From assembly GCA_910588875.1 (NCBI GenBank), contig CAJURT010000009.1, positions 1 through 64,000 on the forward strand: a DNA stretch of 64,000 nt, written 5' to 3'. Positions 25,315 through 34,526 of the stretch are shown one piece after another. Positions within the stretch are counted from its first letter, which is position 1, and each line of letters starts with the position of its first letter. The DNA comes from an uncultured Lachnospiraceae bacterium (GTDB lineage: Bacteria > Bacillota > Clostridia > Lachnospirales > Lachnospiraceae). The notes beneath the pieces are model-generated. The model was given only the letters and a program-made list of their open reading frames with translations. It did not search any database and was not told where the DNA came from. Position numbers and translations under genes: made by a program.

Positions 25315-27375
25315 TCACTGCCTGACAAATACCATCAGCAGATATCCCAAAGTCAGGCACAGCCCAACCGCAAACAGCATCAGGCCAAAGGAAAAGCTTT
25401 CCTCCACCAGGCGCCCGTTCCTTTGGAGCGCCTCCTCCATCCCAAGAAGCCTTTTCCCCAGTTCATCCCTTTTTGTCCTGACACGCCGGATAATCGCCGG
25501 GAAAAACCCCTCAGACGCCGTTTTTTGCCGCCTGCTGTCTGCCACCCACGGAATCTGGCTGTGGGTGGTCCTCCTTGCCGCCCGAACCACAAAGTCCGCC
25601 ATCTGATCCATTGCACGGCACAGCACAGCCGAGACGGACAAAAAGACCGTTACCGCAGCCGGCACCAGGAACCGGTCAAGAAAACCACAGACCGCACCGC
25701 CGATCCCCGGCAGCACCACCAAAAGAAGAGGGCGGTACAAAAGCTGCTCCAGATCCAGCCAGGAAGGCCAGCGGTCCAGATAGCACAGCCCGGGCTCCCC
25801 GGTTCCTGCCCCGGGTAAACCATGCCGCCTGCCGCCATCCTCCCTCCCCATCAGAAGCCCCCGGACCACCGCCACATAGAGCAGCAGGCCGATGGCCAGG
25901 GAAATCAGGCTCCCCTTTAAGTTTGCCGCGGAAAAGTAAGCTATTTTATGCCCCTGGCCTGCCTGGCCGAAGAATGCCTGCCCCATATCCGCCAAAGGGT
26001 CCATGCTCCCATGGGCCGTCATCCCCAGAAGGGGCAGCAATATTGCCGCCGATGCCAGGGCCAGCCCGCTGGGAATCCTCATATACCTGCCCGACATGGC
26101 GTCAAACTCTGCCTGCCGGGCAGGGTGGCGTTCCACAAACAGGGCAAAGAACAGCTTTGCCATATAGGCCACCGTCATCCCCCCGCTAATTAAAAACACC
26201 CACTCTGCCCCATGCCAAAAAGCAGGGCAGGCCGCCACTGAGGCATACTCGACAATGCTCTCATGAAGCAGAGTCTTGCTCACATACCCGCTCCACAGAG
26301 GCACACCGCCAATCCCCAGGGCTCCCATCATAAAACAGAACATGAGAAACGGCTTCTTCCTGCCAAACCCCCGGATCTCATTCAGGCCCAGCTGGTGCAG
26401 GTTCATAAATACCGCCGCCGCACAGAGGAATAATACCAGTTTAAACAGGGAATGGTTCACCATATGCAGCAATGCCCCCCGCACCGCCAGGCCCCCGTCC
26501 TCCCCGGCTGCCCGCAAAAGGCCGCCCATCCCGATCCCGGTGACGATAAACCCGATCTGGGAAACCGAGGAACAGGCCAGGGTCCGTTTTAGGTTCACCG
26601 AAAACAAGGCAAGCAGGGCTCCCACAAACATGGTGGTAAGACCCAGCAAAGCCATCCCCAGCCCCCAGGCCGGATCCTGCCGGAACATCCCGCAGGAAAC
26701 CACAATGATGCCAAACACCCCCGCCTTCGTAAGGATTCCGGAAAGCAGGGCGCTGGCAGGGGCCGGTGCCACCGGATGCGCCTTGGGCAGCCAGATATGA
26801 AGGGGAAAACAGCCCGCCTTGGCGCCAAAACCAAACAGCAAAAGTCCGCCTGCCACGTACAGCTGCCTCCTCGGCGAACCCAGGGCGCAGGCCGCCCCTG
26901 CCCCTTTCTGCGAAACGCCGCCCCCGGCCAAAATCTCCTCTGCCACCTCTGCCACCCGGCCAAAGGCAAGGCTTTGGCACAGGTCATACAGCAAAAACAG
27001 GCCCATCAGCATCACCATACCGCCGATTACTGCCACTGCCAGATAGGTCTCTGCCGCCCGCAGGCTCTCTTCCTTCTCATCGAAGGCCACCCACACATAA
27101 GATGTAAAAGACATTATCTCGAAGAAAATAAAGGTGGTCATAAAATCCGCTGACAAAAACACTCCCGCCGTGGCCAGAAACGTTACCCAGAAAAACAGAT
27201 AATATCGCTTCCGCTTCCCGTAATGCGCCATATATTCCAGGGAAAAAATCCCGCTGACCCCCCACATAAAAGCGGCAATCACCAGATAGACCAGCCGGAA
27301 CCCGTCAACCGCAAAATACAATCCCTGCCCGCACAGGCCGGGAATCTCCAGGCTTCTCACCTCCGTCCCCATCAT
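25315..27375 (-). CDS. Proton-translocating subunit, NuoL/MrpA-like
   Basis: The 686-residue membrane protein has a proton-conducting transporter domain: FFEIMSFTSYVWVAFDEKEESLRAAETYL, GAKAGCFPLHIWLPKAHPVAPAPASALLSGILTKAGVFG and RTLACSSVSQIGFI. These include the conserved antiporter-like lysines and the broken-helix histidine regions. The C-terminal 250 residues add more spans and a basic cytoplasmic stretch. It is the last gene of the Mrp/Mbh-like operon and overlaps the previous gene by four bases. It probably conducts protons or sodium ions in the complex. Confidence 0.85.
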   Translation of the reverse strand: MMGTEVRSLEIPGLCGQGLYFAVDGFRLVYLVIAAFMWGVSGIFSLEYMAHYGKRKRYYLFFWVTFLATAGVFLSADFMTTFIFFEIMSFTSYVWVAFDEKEESLRAAETYLAVAVIGGMVMLMGLFLLYDLCQSLAFGRVAEVAEEILAGGGVSQKGAGAACALGSPRRQLYVAGGLLLFGFGAKAGCFPLHIWLPKAHPVAPAPASALLSGILTKAGVFGIIVVSCGMFRQDPAWGLGMALLGLTTMFVGALLALFSVNLKRTLACSSVSQIGFIVTGIGMGGLLRAAGEDGGLAVRGALLHMVNHSLFKLVLFLCAAAVFMNLHQLGLNEIRGFGRKKPFLMFCFMMGALGIGGVPLWSGYVSKTLLHESIVEYASVAACPAFWHGAEWVFLISGGMTVAYMAKLFFALFVERHPARQAEFDAMSGRYMRIPSGLALASAAILLPLLGMTAHGSMDPLADMGQAFFGQAGQGHKIAYFSAANLKGSLISLAIGLLLYVAVVRGLLMGREDGGRRHGLPGAGTGEPGLCYLDRWPSWLDLEQLLYRPLLLVVLPGIGGAVCGFLDRFLVPAAVTVFLSVSAVLCRAMDQMADFVVRAARRTTHSQIPWVADSRRQKTASEGFFPAIIRRVRTKRDELGKRLLGMEEALQRNGRLVEESFSFGLMLFAVGLCLTLGYLLMVFVRQ

Positions 27376-28910
27376 CCTGCCTCACCCCCAATCCTTGCCA
27401 ACAGCCCCATAAGCGGGGCAGAATGCACTCCCAGACAGAGAATCACGGCTGCAAAAACCAGCAACGGCGCCAGCATCATCCAGCCCGGATCCCGGTATCC
27501 GCCGGGCACCCTCTCCGGACAGGCCGCCTCCCCCCATTCCATCCGCGGGAAGTACCCACGGACCAGAACTGTCAGCATATAAATCCCGGTCATCAGCGCC
27601 GAGTACAGGATCACTGCCACCCCCGCGCAGGCCAGCCAGCCAATGGCCGGAGTTGTCTGCCCGGCCGAAGCTTTGCAGGCAAAGGCGGCCTGCACCAGGT
27701 TCCATTTGCTGATAAACCCTCCAAACAGAGGGATGCCCATCAGGGAAAAGCTTGCCACAGCCAGGCAGCCAAAGGTCACCGGCATCCTCTGCCCCATGCC
27801 ATCCAGTTCATAGACCTGTGTCTTCCCCGTCTGGTGCATCACCGCGCCTGCGCAGAAAAAGGAACAGATTTTCATAAAAGCATGGATCACCAGATGGCTG
27901 AGGGCAGCAGCCAGCCCCAGCGGGCTCATCATTGCTGCCCCGAACAGGATGTAGGACAGGTTGCTGATTGTGGAATAGGCCAGCCTGCGTTTCCAGTGGA
28001 TTTCCCGCACTGCCATCGTGGAGCCAAAGACAATCGTAGCCAAGGCAGCTGCCATCACCACCCACTGTGCCCAACTCCCCCTTAAAAAGGCCGTGCCATA
28101 GCTGAAATACGTAAAGCGGAGAATGGCAAAAGCCCCTGATTTCACCACTGCAACCGCATGCAGGAGGGCTGTCACCGGCGTCGGGGCCACCGTGGCCCGG
28201 GGCAGCCAGCCATGGAGAGGAAAAAGAGCCGCCTTGACCCCGAATCCAAAGAATGCCATCACATAGACGAACAGCAGCAAATTTTTCTGCTCCCCGGCTG
28301 CCTGGCCAAGCACGCCTCCCGGCACAAACTCCGTATTGCCGGTAGATGAAAAACTCAGCACAAAGACCAGCCCGATAAAGGCAAAGGCTGCGCCGCCGAT
28401 GGAATAATAGAGATACCTGCGGCTGGCCCTCTTTGCCTCCTTGGTCATCGGGAACAGCACCAGGGGAAAGGTCACCAGGGTCAGCATCTCGTAACAGAGG
28501 TACATGGTCACCAGGTTTCCTGCCAGGGCAATCCCCGCAGTCACCCCATAGGTCATGGCATAATAGGCAAAAAACATCCTTTTACGCCCTTCCTTCTTCA
28601 TATATTCAAAGGAATACAGAGTTGCAAGGGGCCACAAAAACGCAATCAGCCCTGCAAACACACCTCCCATGGGATCCAGCTTAAAGCGCACCGTAAGATT
28701 CCCAAACAGGCGGAACAAGACAAGGTTTGCCCCCATACGGTAACGCAAAAGCCAGAAAACCACCAGGCTGTTGGCCAGGACCAGCCCCTCTGTCATACAC
28801 GCCAGGCTCCGGCCGTCCCCCTCTTCCCCGGCCTTAAAATGCACGATAAGCATTGCCGCTCCCCCGGCTATCGGAAGCAGCACCGGCACTGCCAGAAGCA
28901 ATCCATTCAT
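27372..28910 (-). CDS. Proton-translocating subunit, NuoM/MrpD-like (copy 3)
   Basis: This ND-type subunit shows the motifs MYLCYEMLTLVTFPLVLFPMTKEAKRASRRYLYYSIGG and VKAALFPLHGWLPRATVAPTPVTALLHAVAVVKSGAFA, the conserved glutamate and lysines of antiporter-like subunits. The start at 28910 has GGAGGG eight bases upstream; a longer frame reaches into the preceding gene. It overlaps the next ND gene by four bases. It is one of four such subunits in a row, each probably forming one ion channel. Confidence 0.85.
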   Translation of the reverse strand: MNGLLLAVPVLLPIAGGAAMLIVHFKAGEEGDGRSLACMTEGLVLANSLVVFWLLRYRMGANLVLFRLFGNLTVRFKLDPMGGVFAGLIAFLWPLATLYSFEYMKKEGRKRMFFAYYAMTYGVTAGIALAGNLVTMYLCYEMLTLVTFPLVLFPMTKEAKRASRRYLYYSIGGAAFAFIGLVFVLSFSSTGNTEFVPGGVLGQAAGEQKNLLLFVYVMAFFGFGVKAALFPLHGWLPRATVAPTPVTALLHAVAVVKSGAFAILRFTYFSYGTAFLRGSWAQWVVMAAALATIVFGSTMAVREIHWKRRLAYSTISNLSYILFGAAMMSPLGLAAALSHLVIHAFMKICSFFCAGAVMHQTGKTQVYELDGMGQRMPVTFGCLAVASFSLMGIPLFGGFISKWNLVQAAFACKASAGQTTPAIGWLACAGVAVILYSALMTGIYMLTVLVRGYFPRMEWGEAACPERVPGGYRDPGWMMLAPLLVFAAVILCLGVHSAPLMGLLARIGGEAG

Positions 28911-28923
28911 AACCATCCCTCCG

Positions 28924-30441
28924 TCACAAAACTCCGGACGCAATCTTTTCCAGCATCGCTATCAGGGCACCGGGGAAGCAGCCAAACCACAATGCTCCCA
29001 ATGCCAGGACAAAAACCGGTACCATCATCCAGGCAGAAATCCTTATTTTTCCTGTCTGCCCTGTCAGGCCCTCCGGTATTTTTTCCCCATTTTCTTCCTT
29101 TCCTGCTTCTGCGCCCGGGAAAAACCCCTGGATCGTCAGCGGCAGCAAATACCCTGCTGTCAGAAGGGCGCTTACCAAAAGCACCACCGGCCCCATCCAA
29201 GCCCAGGTGCCTGTCCCCGATGCCAATGCCCCCAGGGACAGATACCATTTGCTGACAAAGCCGCTCATGGGAGGGATCCCCACCAGAGCCAGGGATGCCA
29301 CGGTATAGCACCCCAGCAGCAACGGCATCTTCTCCCCCAATCCCCGCATCTGTGCCACCCTTGTGCTGCCGGTAGCCACAATAATCCCGCCTGCACACAG
29401 AAACAGAGCGTTTTTGATCAGGGAATGGAACACCACATGTGCCAGGGCTCCCACAAATGCCTGGGGCTGCAGCATGCTGAGCCCAAACAGAACATAGGAC
29501 ACCTGGCTGACCGTGGAGTAGGCCAGCCTCTTCTTGAGCACCGGCTCCTTATAGGCAAGCATTGACCCCATAAACACAGTCACCAATGTCAGCAGGATCC
29601 AGACGTGCTGCACCCAGGTTCCCCGCAGGATTTGGGGGCCCACCACATAGTAAACCACCCGCAGCACTGCCAATACCCCTGATTTTGTGATTACCCCTGA
29701 GAGCACGGCACTGGCCGGAGCCGGAGCCACCGGATGCGCCGTGGGCAGCCAGCCATGGAGGGGAAACATTCCTGCCTTGGCCCCAAAACCTGCAAGGATA
29801 CAGAAAACCGCTGCCAAAAGCAGCCCCTCCTGTCCCGGCGCCCCGACCGTCACGCCCCCCGGCGTAAATACCTGGCTCCCACAAGCCTCAAGCAGGAAAA
29901 AGATCCCGAACAATGCCAGGAATGCGCCTGCCACCGAGTAGAACAGGTACTTAAGGCCTGCTGCCACTGCCTCCTTCGTCCGCTCATGCAGCACCAGGGG
30001 CAGGGAGGTCAGGGTCATCAGTTCGTAAAAAATATACATCGTCACCAGGTTTGCAGAAAAATCAAGCCCTATCAGAACCCCCAGCACAATCAGGTAAAAA
30101 CCAAAAAACCGGTGTTCCTCCCGCTCATGCTTCATATAAGAAACCGAGTATATCCCCACCAGCAGCCAGACCGCTGCCGTCAGGAGGGCAAACAGGCGGC
30201 TTACGCCGTCCACGGCCAAAACCAGGGGCACCTCCTTTGTCAGCTGCCATAAAAGCAAGCTGCCGCCCCCCGACAAAGCAAGAAACACAAGCCCAGCCTC
30301 CAAAAGCAAAGTTCCCAGCACCATTGCCATTAACCGTCCCCTGTTCCGCCAAAACCCCTTGTGCAAAAGGACAGACACCCCCGCTGCCACCGGCAACACC
30401 ACCGGGAACAGCAAACCTACATTCCCTTCCATCACATCCAT
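28924..30441 (-). CDS. Proton-translocating subunit, NuoM/MrpD-like (copy 2)
   Basis: An ND-type subunit with MYIFYELMTLTSLPLVLHERTKEAVAAGLKYLFYSVAG and GAKAGMFPLHGWLPTAHPVAPAPASAVLSGVITKSGVLA. The start at 30441 (MDVMEGN) follows AAAGGAG ten bases upstream. The sequence is clearly related to its two neighbours and probably arose by gene duplication within the operon. It is an integral membrane subunit with about fourteen spans, acting in cation/proton exchange. Confidence 0.85.
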   Translation of the reverse strand: MDVMEGNVGLLFPVVLPVAAGVSVLLHKGFWRNRGRLMAMVLGTLLLEAGLVFLALSGGGSLLLWQLTKEVPLVLAVDGVSRLFALLTAAVWLLVGIYSVSYMKHEREEHRFFGFYLIVLGVLIGLDFSANLVTMYIFYELMTLTSLPLVLHERTKEAVAAGLKYLFYSVAGAFLALFGIFFLLEACGSQVFTPGGVTVGAPGQEGLLLAAVFCILAGFGAKAGMFPLHGWLPTAHPVAPAPASAVLSGVITKSGVLAVLRVVYYVVGPQILRGTWVQHVWILLTLVTVFMGSMLAYKEPVLKKRLAYSTVSQVSYVLFGLSMLQPQAFVGALAHVVFHSLIKNALFLCAGGIIVATGSTRVAQMRGLGEKMPLLLGCYTVASLALVGIPPMSGFVSKWYLSLGALASGTGTWAWMGPVVLLVSALLTAGYLLPLTIQGFFPGAEAGKEENGEKIPEGLTGQTGKIRISAWMMVPVFVLALGALWFGCFPGALIAMLEKIASGVL

Positions 30442-30484
30442 CTCTCTGATTCTCCTTTGCTCCGGTCTCGTCTCATTTGGTATC

Positions 30485-32011
30485 TCAGTCAAACATGGCC
30501 AGCCCGCTGCCAATCCAGCCCACAATCGGCTGGGAATACAGCCCCAGCACCAGGTTCAGCAAAATAAAACAGGCCACTGCCAGATGCAGTTTCCATGCCC
30601 CTCTTCCCCGCCCCCACGCTTCCGGTATTTTTTCCGGCGCCATGGCGCCTGCCACGTCAGCCTTTGCCGGTATGGTATACAACGTGATCACCAAGCGCAG
30701 AAAATATACTGCATTGAGAACCGTACTGACCGCCAGCGCAATCACGGTGGGCAGCATTTTATGGGGGCTTTGCAGTGCCGATGTGGCAAACAGCAGCTTG
30801 GAGATAAACCCGGACAGCATCGGGAAGCCCACCATAGACAGGGCGCCGACCGCAAAACCAATCCCGGCCAGGGGATTTTTGTAACCTGCCCCCTGGAGGC
30901 TCCTGAAGTCTTTCCTGTCCCCCGAAACCTCATAAAGCCCCACTGCACTGATAAACAGAAGCGCCTTTGTGGCAGAGTGGGTAAACATATGGAAAACCGC
31001 CGCCACCATCCCTGCCTGGGTTCCCAGGCCGATCCCCATATAAATATATCCGATCTGTGCCACCGAGGAATAGGCAATCATCCTCCTGGTATCCTTTTCC
31101 AGGATCGCATGCACCGACCCCATCAGCATCCCCATAAGACCAAACACGAACAGCACATTCACAATCTCACTGGCAATGACATTCTCCCGCCCCAAAACGC
31201 GGTAAAAAATCTTCACCAGCAGGAAAATGTATCCCTTTGAGACCAGCCCCGACAAGATCGCGCTGGCCGTGGGCGTGGCATAGCCATAAGTATCGGGAAT
31301 CCAATAATGGAAGGGGTACAGGCCGCTTTTGATCGCCAGCCCCACGCTGACCACTGCCATGATCACCAGCATCGGGACCCCATACAGGCCAGCTGCCTCA
31401 ATCGCCGCCACCGCCTCCTTGGCCGGGCTCATCAAAAGATGGCCGGTCACATCATACAGGAGGCTGAGGCCGATCAAAAACAGCCCGGATCCCAGCTGGC
31501 TCATAATCATATAACGGATGGCTGCTGACAGGCTGCGCCCTTTTTGCCGGATCATGATCAGCCCGCATCCCGCTATTGTATTGATTTCCACAAACACATA
31601 TGCCGTAAATAAATCGTTGGTGTAGATTAACGCCAGCAAGGAACTAAGCATCAGGTCAACCATGATATAAAACAGGTTCTGTTTGCCCTTCTCCACATCC
31701 GCCGCCGTATGGTCCATGCCCCCCACCACGGCAAAGAACATCACCAGGCCAAACATCATGGCTGTCAGCCCCTCCAGCACCCCGGCACGGATCTCATTGC
31801 CCCAGGGCGCCGGGAAATGCCCCATCATGTAAGTATAACTCTGCCCGCTCCTGATACAGAAATGCAGCACTGCCGCCGACATCCCCGTGGTCACCAGGAT
31901 CCCACACAGGCTTAAATCCCTTGCCCTTTTTCCGTCCAGCACCGAGGATACAATGCCTGAGAACATGGCAATGATGATAGAGAAAAACGGAAAGTTCTGT
32001 ACCATGCTCAT
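30485..32011 (-). CDS. Proton-translocating subunit, MrpD-like (copy 1)
   Basis: The 508-residue ND-type subunit has YTNDLFTAYVFVEINTIAGCGLIMIRQKGRSLSAAIRYMIMSQLGSG and AIKSGLYPFHYWIPDTYGYATPTASAILSGLVSKGYIFL. Position directly after the MrpC-like gene, with a four-base overlap, fits MrpD of canonical Mrp operons. It is more distant from the three following ND genes than they are from each other. It should be a core ion-translocating subunit. Confidence 0.87.
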   Translation of the reverse strand: MSMVQNFPFFSIIIAMFSGIVSSVLDGKRARDLSLCGILVTTGMSAAVLHFCIRSGQSYTYMMGHFPAPWGNEIRAGVLEGLTAMMFGLVMFFAVVGGMDHTAADVEKGKQNLFYIMVDLMLSSLLALIYTNDLFTAYVFVEINTIAGCGLIMIRQKGRSLSAAIRYMIMSQLGSGLFLIGLSLLYDVTGHLLMSPAKEAVAAIEAAGLYGVPMLVIMAVVSVGLAIKSGLYPFHYWIPDTYGYATPTASAILSGLVSKGYIFLLVKIFYRVLGRENVIASEIVNVLFVFGLMGMLMGSVHAILEKDTRRMIAYSSVAQIGYIYMGIGLGTQAGMVAAVFHMFTHSATKALLFISAVGLYEVSGDRKDFRSLQGAGYKNPLAGIGFAVGALSMVGFPMLSGFISKLLFATSALQSPHKMLPTVIALAVSTVLNAVYFLRLVITLYTIPAKADVAGAMAPEKIPEAWGRGRGAWKLHLAVACFILLNLVLGLYSQPIVGWIGSGLAMFD

Positions 32012-32385
32012 GTCCGCTCCTCCTCCTTGGCCCGCATCAGGATCTCATCTAAGTCCAGGGAACCGTACCGCTCATAGAGGCGGATTGTCAGCGCCAGCAT
32101 CAATGCCGTGGTGCTCACCGAAACCACGATGCCCGTCAGCACCAGGCCGCTGGGCACAGGATTGATGTAAGCCGACACATCCTGGATATGGTCTGTCACG
32201 ATGGGCACCATCCGTCCCTTAATATATCCCTTCGCTGCCAGGAACAGGTAAACTGCCGTATCCATAATATTCATGCCCATGATCTTTTTGATCAGGTTCC
32301 GGTGCAGCATCAGCATGGTAAAGCCGATCCCAAACAGGATGATGGATACCGTTTCTTCCATATTGACAAACAGCAAAGTCCCCAT
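32008..32385 (-). CDS. mrpC: Mrp antiporter subunit C (NuoK-like)
   Basis: The small membrane protein has three hydrophobic segments. It starts MGTLLFVNMEETVSIILFGIG and carries NLIKKIMGMNIMDTAVYLFL and VLTGIVVSVSTTALMLALTIRLYERYGSLD, typical of MnhC/MrpC and NuoK. I start it at 32385, one base after the stop of the MrpB-like gene and behind GGGAGG. It overlaps the MrpD-like gene by four bases. Confidence 0.88.
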   Translation of the reverse strand: MGTLLFVNMEETVSIILFGIGFTMLMLHRNLIKKIMGMNIMDTAVYLFLAAKGYIKGRMVPIVTDHIQDVSAYINPVPSGLVLTGIVVSVSTTALMLALTIRLYERYGSLDLDEILMRAKEEERT

Positions 32386-32386
32386 G

Positions 32387-33382
32387 CTACATGCCTCCCT
32401 TCCGAAACAATGCATAAAAAGCATACATGGTGCAGGCCACCACCAGCCCCACACAGATATTGAGGGGCAGAATCAGGCCGCTGCTTAAAATCGCCCCCGG
32501 CGTCCCGAGAGGTATGCCGCTCTCCAGATGGTTTGCGCCGGTGAAAAAGGAATAACTCTTTGCCAGGCAGTAAAAGGTCAGTGCGCCAAGGGTCATCCTG
32601 CGGTATACCTTCTCCGTAAAAAAGCGTTCCGTCTTCCCAAAACCAAAGGCATTCAGGTAGAGGATCAGCCCGGATCCCAGCACTGCGCCGCCGGAAAAGC
32701 CTCCGCCGGGAGAGAGATGCCCGTTTAAGACAATGTAAATCCCAAACACCAGGATCAGGGGCACCAGGATACAGGCACATTTTTGAAGGATAATATCATT
32801 CTTGGGCTCAAATATCCGGTCATTGGCCTCTGCCAGGCGCTTCCTCGCCTGTTCATCCCCCTCCGCCGCGTCAATCCGCAGAAGAACCAGCACACAGCAG
32901 GATGCTATAAACAAAACACAGGATTCCCCGAAGGTGTCAAATGCCCGGTAATCCAAAATCATCCCTGTCACAATATTGACTGCCCCCGTCTCCTGGAGCC
33001 CCCGCTCGATATAGCGGGCCGATACCTCATTGTTATCCGGATTCCCCGCATTTCCAAAAGCCGGCAGATAGGCCACGGTCCACAGCAGGACAAAGATAAT
33101 GCTCAGACACAGAAATACCGACATTACCTGGTAAAACCGGCGGAAATAACGGATGCCGCGGCCATTATAAACCGTCCGGCTTCTACCGGGACCTGCTGCC
33201 GGTTTGCTGTGCCGGCCTTGCTCCTGGACGTCCGGCTTCTTTCCTTCCCCTAAAGGATCCTCCTTCCCGGATCCTGGCACCCGGATCTCCATCCCTTCTG
33301 CCAAAAGGTCTGTCTCTCCGTCCACCCATCCCTGAAACCGCCGCCACCAGCTGTTTTCGTAATCATCTCTCAGCCTGCTCAT
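32387..33382 (-). CDS. MbhE-MrpB fusion-type subunit
   Basis: The 331-residue protein joins two units. A basic cytoplasmic N-terminus leads to a membrane span and YIERGLQETGAVNIVTGMILDYRAFDTFGE, the hallmark of the membrane-bound-hydrogenase subunit E/MrpA C-terminal segment. After that comes an MnhB domain (PLILVFGIYIVLNGHLSPGGGFSGGAVLGSG). In canonical Mrp systems the first unit belongs to the end of MrpA. Here it precedes MrpB in one polypeptide, as in Mbh-like and other complex I-related antiporters. The first 80 residues are charged and unlike either family. Confidence 0.82.
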   Translation of the reverse strand: MSRLRDDYENSWWRRFQGWVDGETDLLAEGMEIRVPGSGKEDPLGEGKKPDVQEQGRHSKPAAGPGRSRTVYNGRGIRYFRRFYQVMSVFLCLSIIFVLLWTVAYLPAFGNAGNPDNNEVSARYIERGLQETGAVNIVTGMILDYRAFDTFGESCVLFIASCCVLVLLRIDAAEGDEQARKRLAEANDRIFEPKNDIILQKCACILVPLILVFGIYIVLNGHLSPGGGFSGGAVLGSGLILYLNAFGFGKTERFFTEKVYRRMTLGALTFYCLAKSYSFFTGANHLESGIPLGTPGAILSSGLILPLNICVGLVVACTMYAFYALFRKGGM

Positions 33383-33629
33383 GCCGGCCCTCCTTTTGGA
33401 TCGCCCGTATTTTTTTCAAGGTTACGAAAAACAGGATGCTGGTCACCCCCGCCCCCACCGCAGCCTCTGTAATCGCCAGGTCCGGGGACTGTAAAAGCAC
33501 CCAGATCACACACATAATCAGGCTATAAGACATAAAAATCACAATCGAAGTCAGCAGATCCTTCATAAATGCCACCGATACCCCGCAGACCACCAAACTC
33601 AGCAGCAATATCATTTCAAATATCCTCAT
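33363..33629 (-). CDS. DUF4040/MbhD-like subunit
   Basis: This 88-residue protein has two or three hydrophobic segments and the signature MKDLLTSIVIFMSYSLIMCVIWVLLQSPDLAITEAAVGAGVTSILFFVTL. That is the DUF4040/MbhD unit, equivalent to a NuoJ-like segment of MrpA. It is encoded separately here and overlaps both neighbouring genes (14 and 20 bases), so its stoichiometry is probably set by coupling. Confidence 0.85.
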   Translation of the reverse strand: MRIFEMILLLSLVVCGVSVAFMKDLLTSIVIFMSYSLIMCVIWVLLQSPDLAITEAAVGAGVTSILFFVTLKKIRAIQKEGRHEQAER

Positions 33630-34155
33630 GTTCCCACCTCTTATTCTCCTGTGCCCTTGCCTCCTGTGCCTCAGTTCTCTGTCTCTGTGCCTCCTGGTTC
33701 TCCGCCTCCTGTGCCTCAGTTCTCTGTCCCTCTGCCTCCTGGTTCTCCGCCTCCTGTGCCTCAGTTCTCTGTCCCTCTGCCTCCTGGTTCTCTGCCTCCT
33801 GCCCCCTGGTTTCTTGTCCCCCGGCTTCCAGCGTCTTGTCCATCACCAGGATTTCACCCAAGTCCTCATCCGTCATTGCCTCCAGGCGGCTGATCATATG
33901 GCCGGAAACCGGCGACGCAATCCAGAAAAAAGCCACCACCAAAAACAGCTTCAGGGAATCCATAGACCATCCCTTAAGAACCATCAGCCCCAGCATCACA
34001 AACAAAATCCCCAGGGTATCCCCCATCGCCGCTGCATGCATCCGGTTTAGCGCCCGGCGGAAACGGTTCACCCCAAACACTGCCAGCACCTCAAAAACCA
34101 GGCCTAAGAGAAGCAGCCCTGCCGCCGCTGCAAAACGCATCCATGCCAATACCAT
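33616..34155 (-). CDS. mrpG: Mrp antiporter subunit G with a repetitive tail
   Basis: Residues 1 to about 105 are a normal MrpG (FEVLAVFGVNRFRRALNRMHAAAMGDTLGILFVMLGLM; ASPVSGHMISRLEA). The usual protein ends soon after this. Here about 65 extra residues follow, made of three 15-residue repeats of the type EAENQEAEGQRTEAQ and ending in HEDI. The tail is hydrophilic, acidic and glutamine-rich, probably helical and cytoplasmic. It is encoded by a 45-bp tandem repeat. The gene overlaps the MbhD-like gene by 14 bases. Confidence 0.88.
   Translation of the reverse strand: MVLAWMRFAAAAGLLLLGLVFEVLAVFGVNRFRRALNRMHAAAMGDTLGILFVMLGLMVLKGWSMDSLKLFLVVAFFWIASPVSGHMISRLEAMTDEDLGEILVMDKTLEAGGQETRGQEAENQEAEGQRTEAQEAENQEAEGQRTEAQEAENQEAQRQRTEAQEARAQENKRWEHEDI
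33659..33800. repeat. 45-bp tandem repeat, three units, in mrpG
   Basis: Units begin at 33659, 33704 and 33749, each starting GCCTCCTGTGCCTCAG on the plus strand, with a short partial fourth unit. They differ by only a few bases. The period is a multiple of three, so copy-number change would lengthen or shorten the MrpG tail in frame. Confidence 0.9.
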
Positions 34156-34526
34156 CAGGACACCTCCCCATCCTTCCCGTTTTTCCGGTTCTGCCGTTTT
34201 AAATTGTCCTCAACAGCCCCCAGATCCGCCTTTATCTGCTTTCTTTGCAGGTACACGCCGGTATATACCTTACAGAGCACCACCACCCCCAGAAAACTGA
34301 CCATGGCGTAAAGCAGGCAGATATCCGCCAGATAATTCTCATCCAGGTATACGGACAGAATCCCGATCAGCATGATAATCATGGTTCCCACCATATTGAC
34401 TGCAATGATCCGGTCCGCAATCCTGGGCCCTAACACCGACCGGACTATCGTAACGATAATCAGCACCGCCAGCACCAGCATCGCCCCCACCAGCAGGCCG
34501 CCCCCAACCATATTCAAAATCCCCAT
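34155..34526 (-). CDS. mrpF: Mrp antiporter subunit F
   Basis: The product has three membrane segments with VRSVLGPRIADRIIAVNMVGTMIIMLIGILSVYLDENYLADICLLYAMVSFLG, the characteristic MrpF pattern including the RxxxGP..DR motif. The start at 34526 (MGILNMV) lies behind GGAGGCGAAGGAAAAGG and overlaps the end of mrpE. The C-terminal 30 residues are charged. The stop overlaps the mrpG start by a single base. Confidence 0.9.
   Translation of the reverse strand: MGILNMVGGGLLVGAMLVLAVLIIVTIVRSVLGPRIADRIIAVNMVGTMIIMLIGILSVYLDENYLADICLLYAMVSFLGVVVLCKVYTGVYLQRKQIKADLGAVEDNLKRQNRKNGKDGEVS

Noticed and set aside
33659..33800. 45-bp direct repeats as a CRISPR array
   Set aside because: The units are contiguous without spacers and lie in frame inside mrpG.
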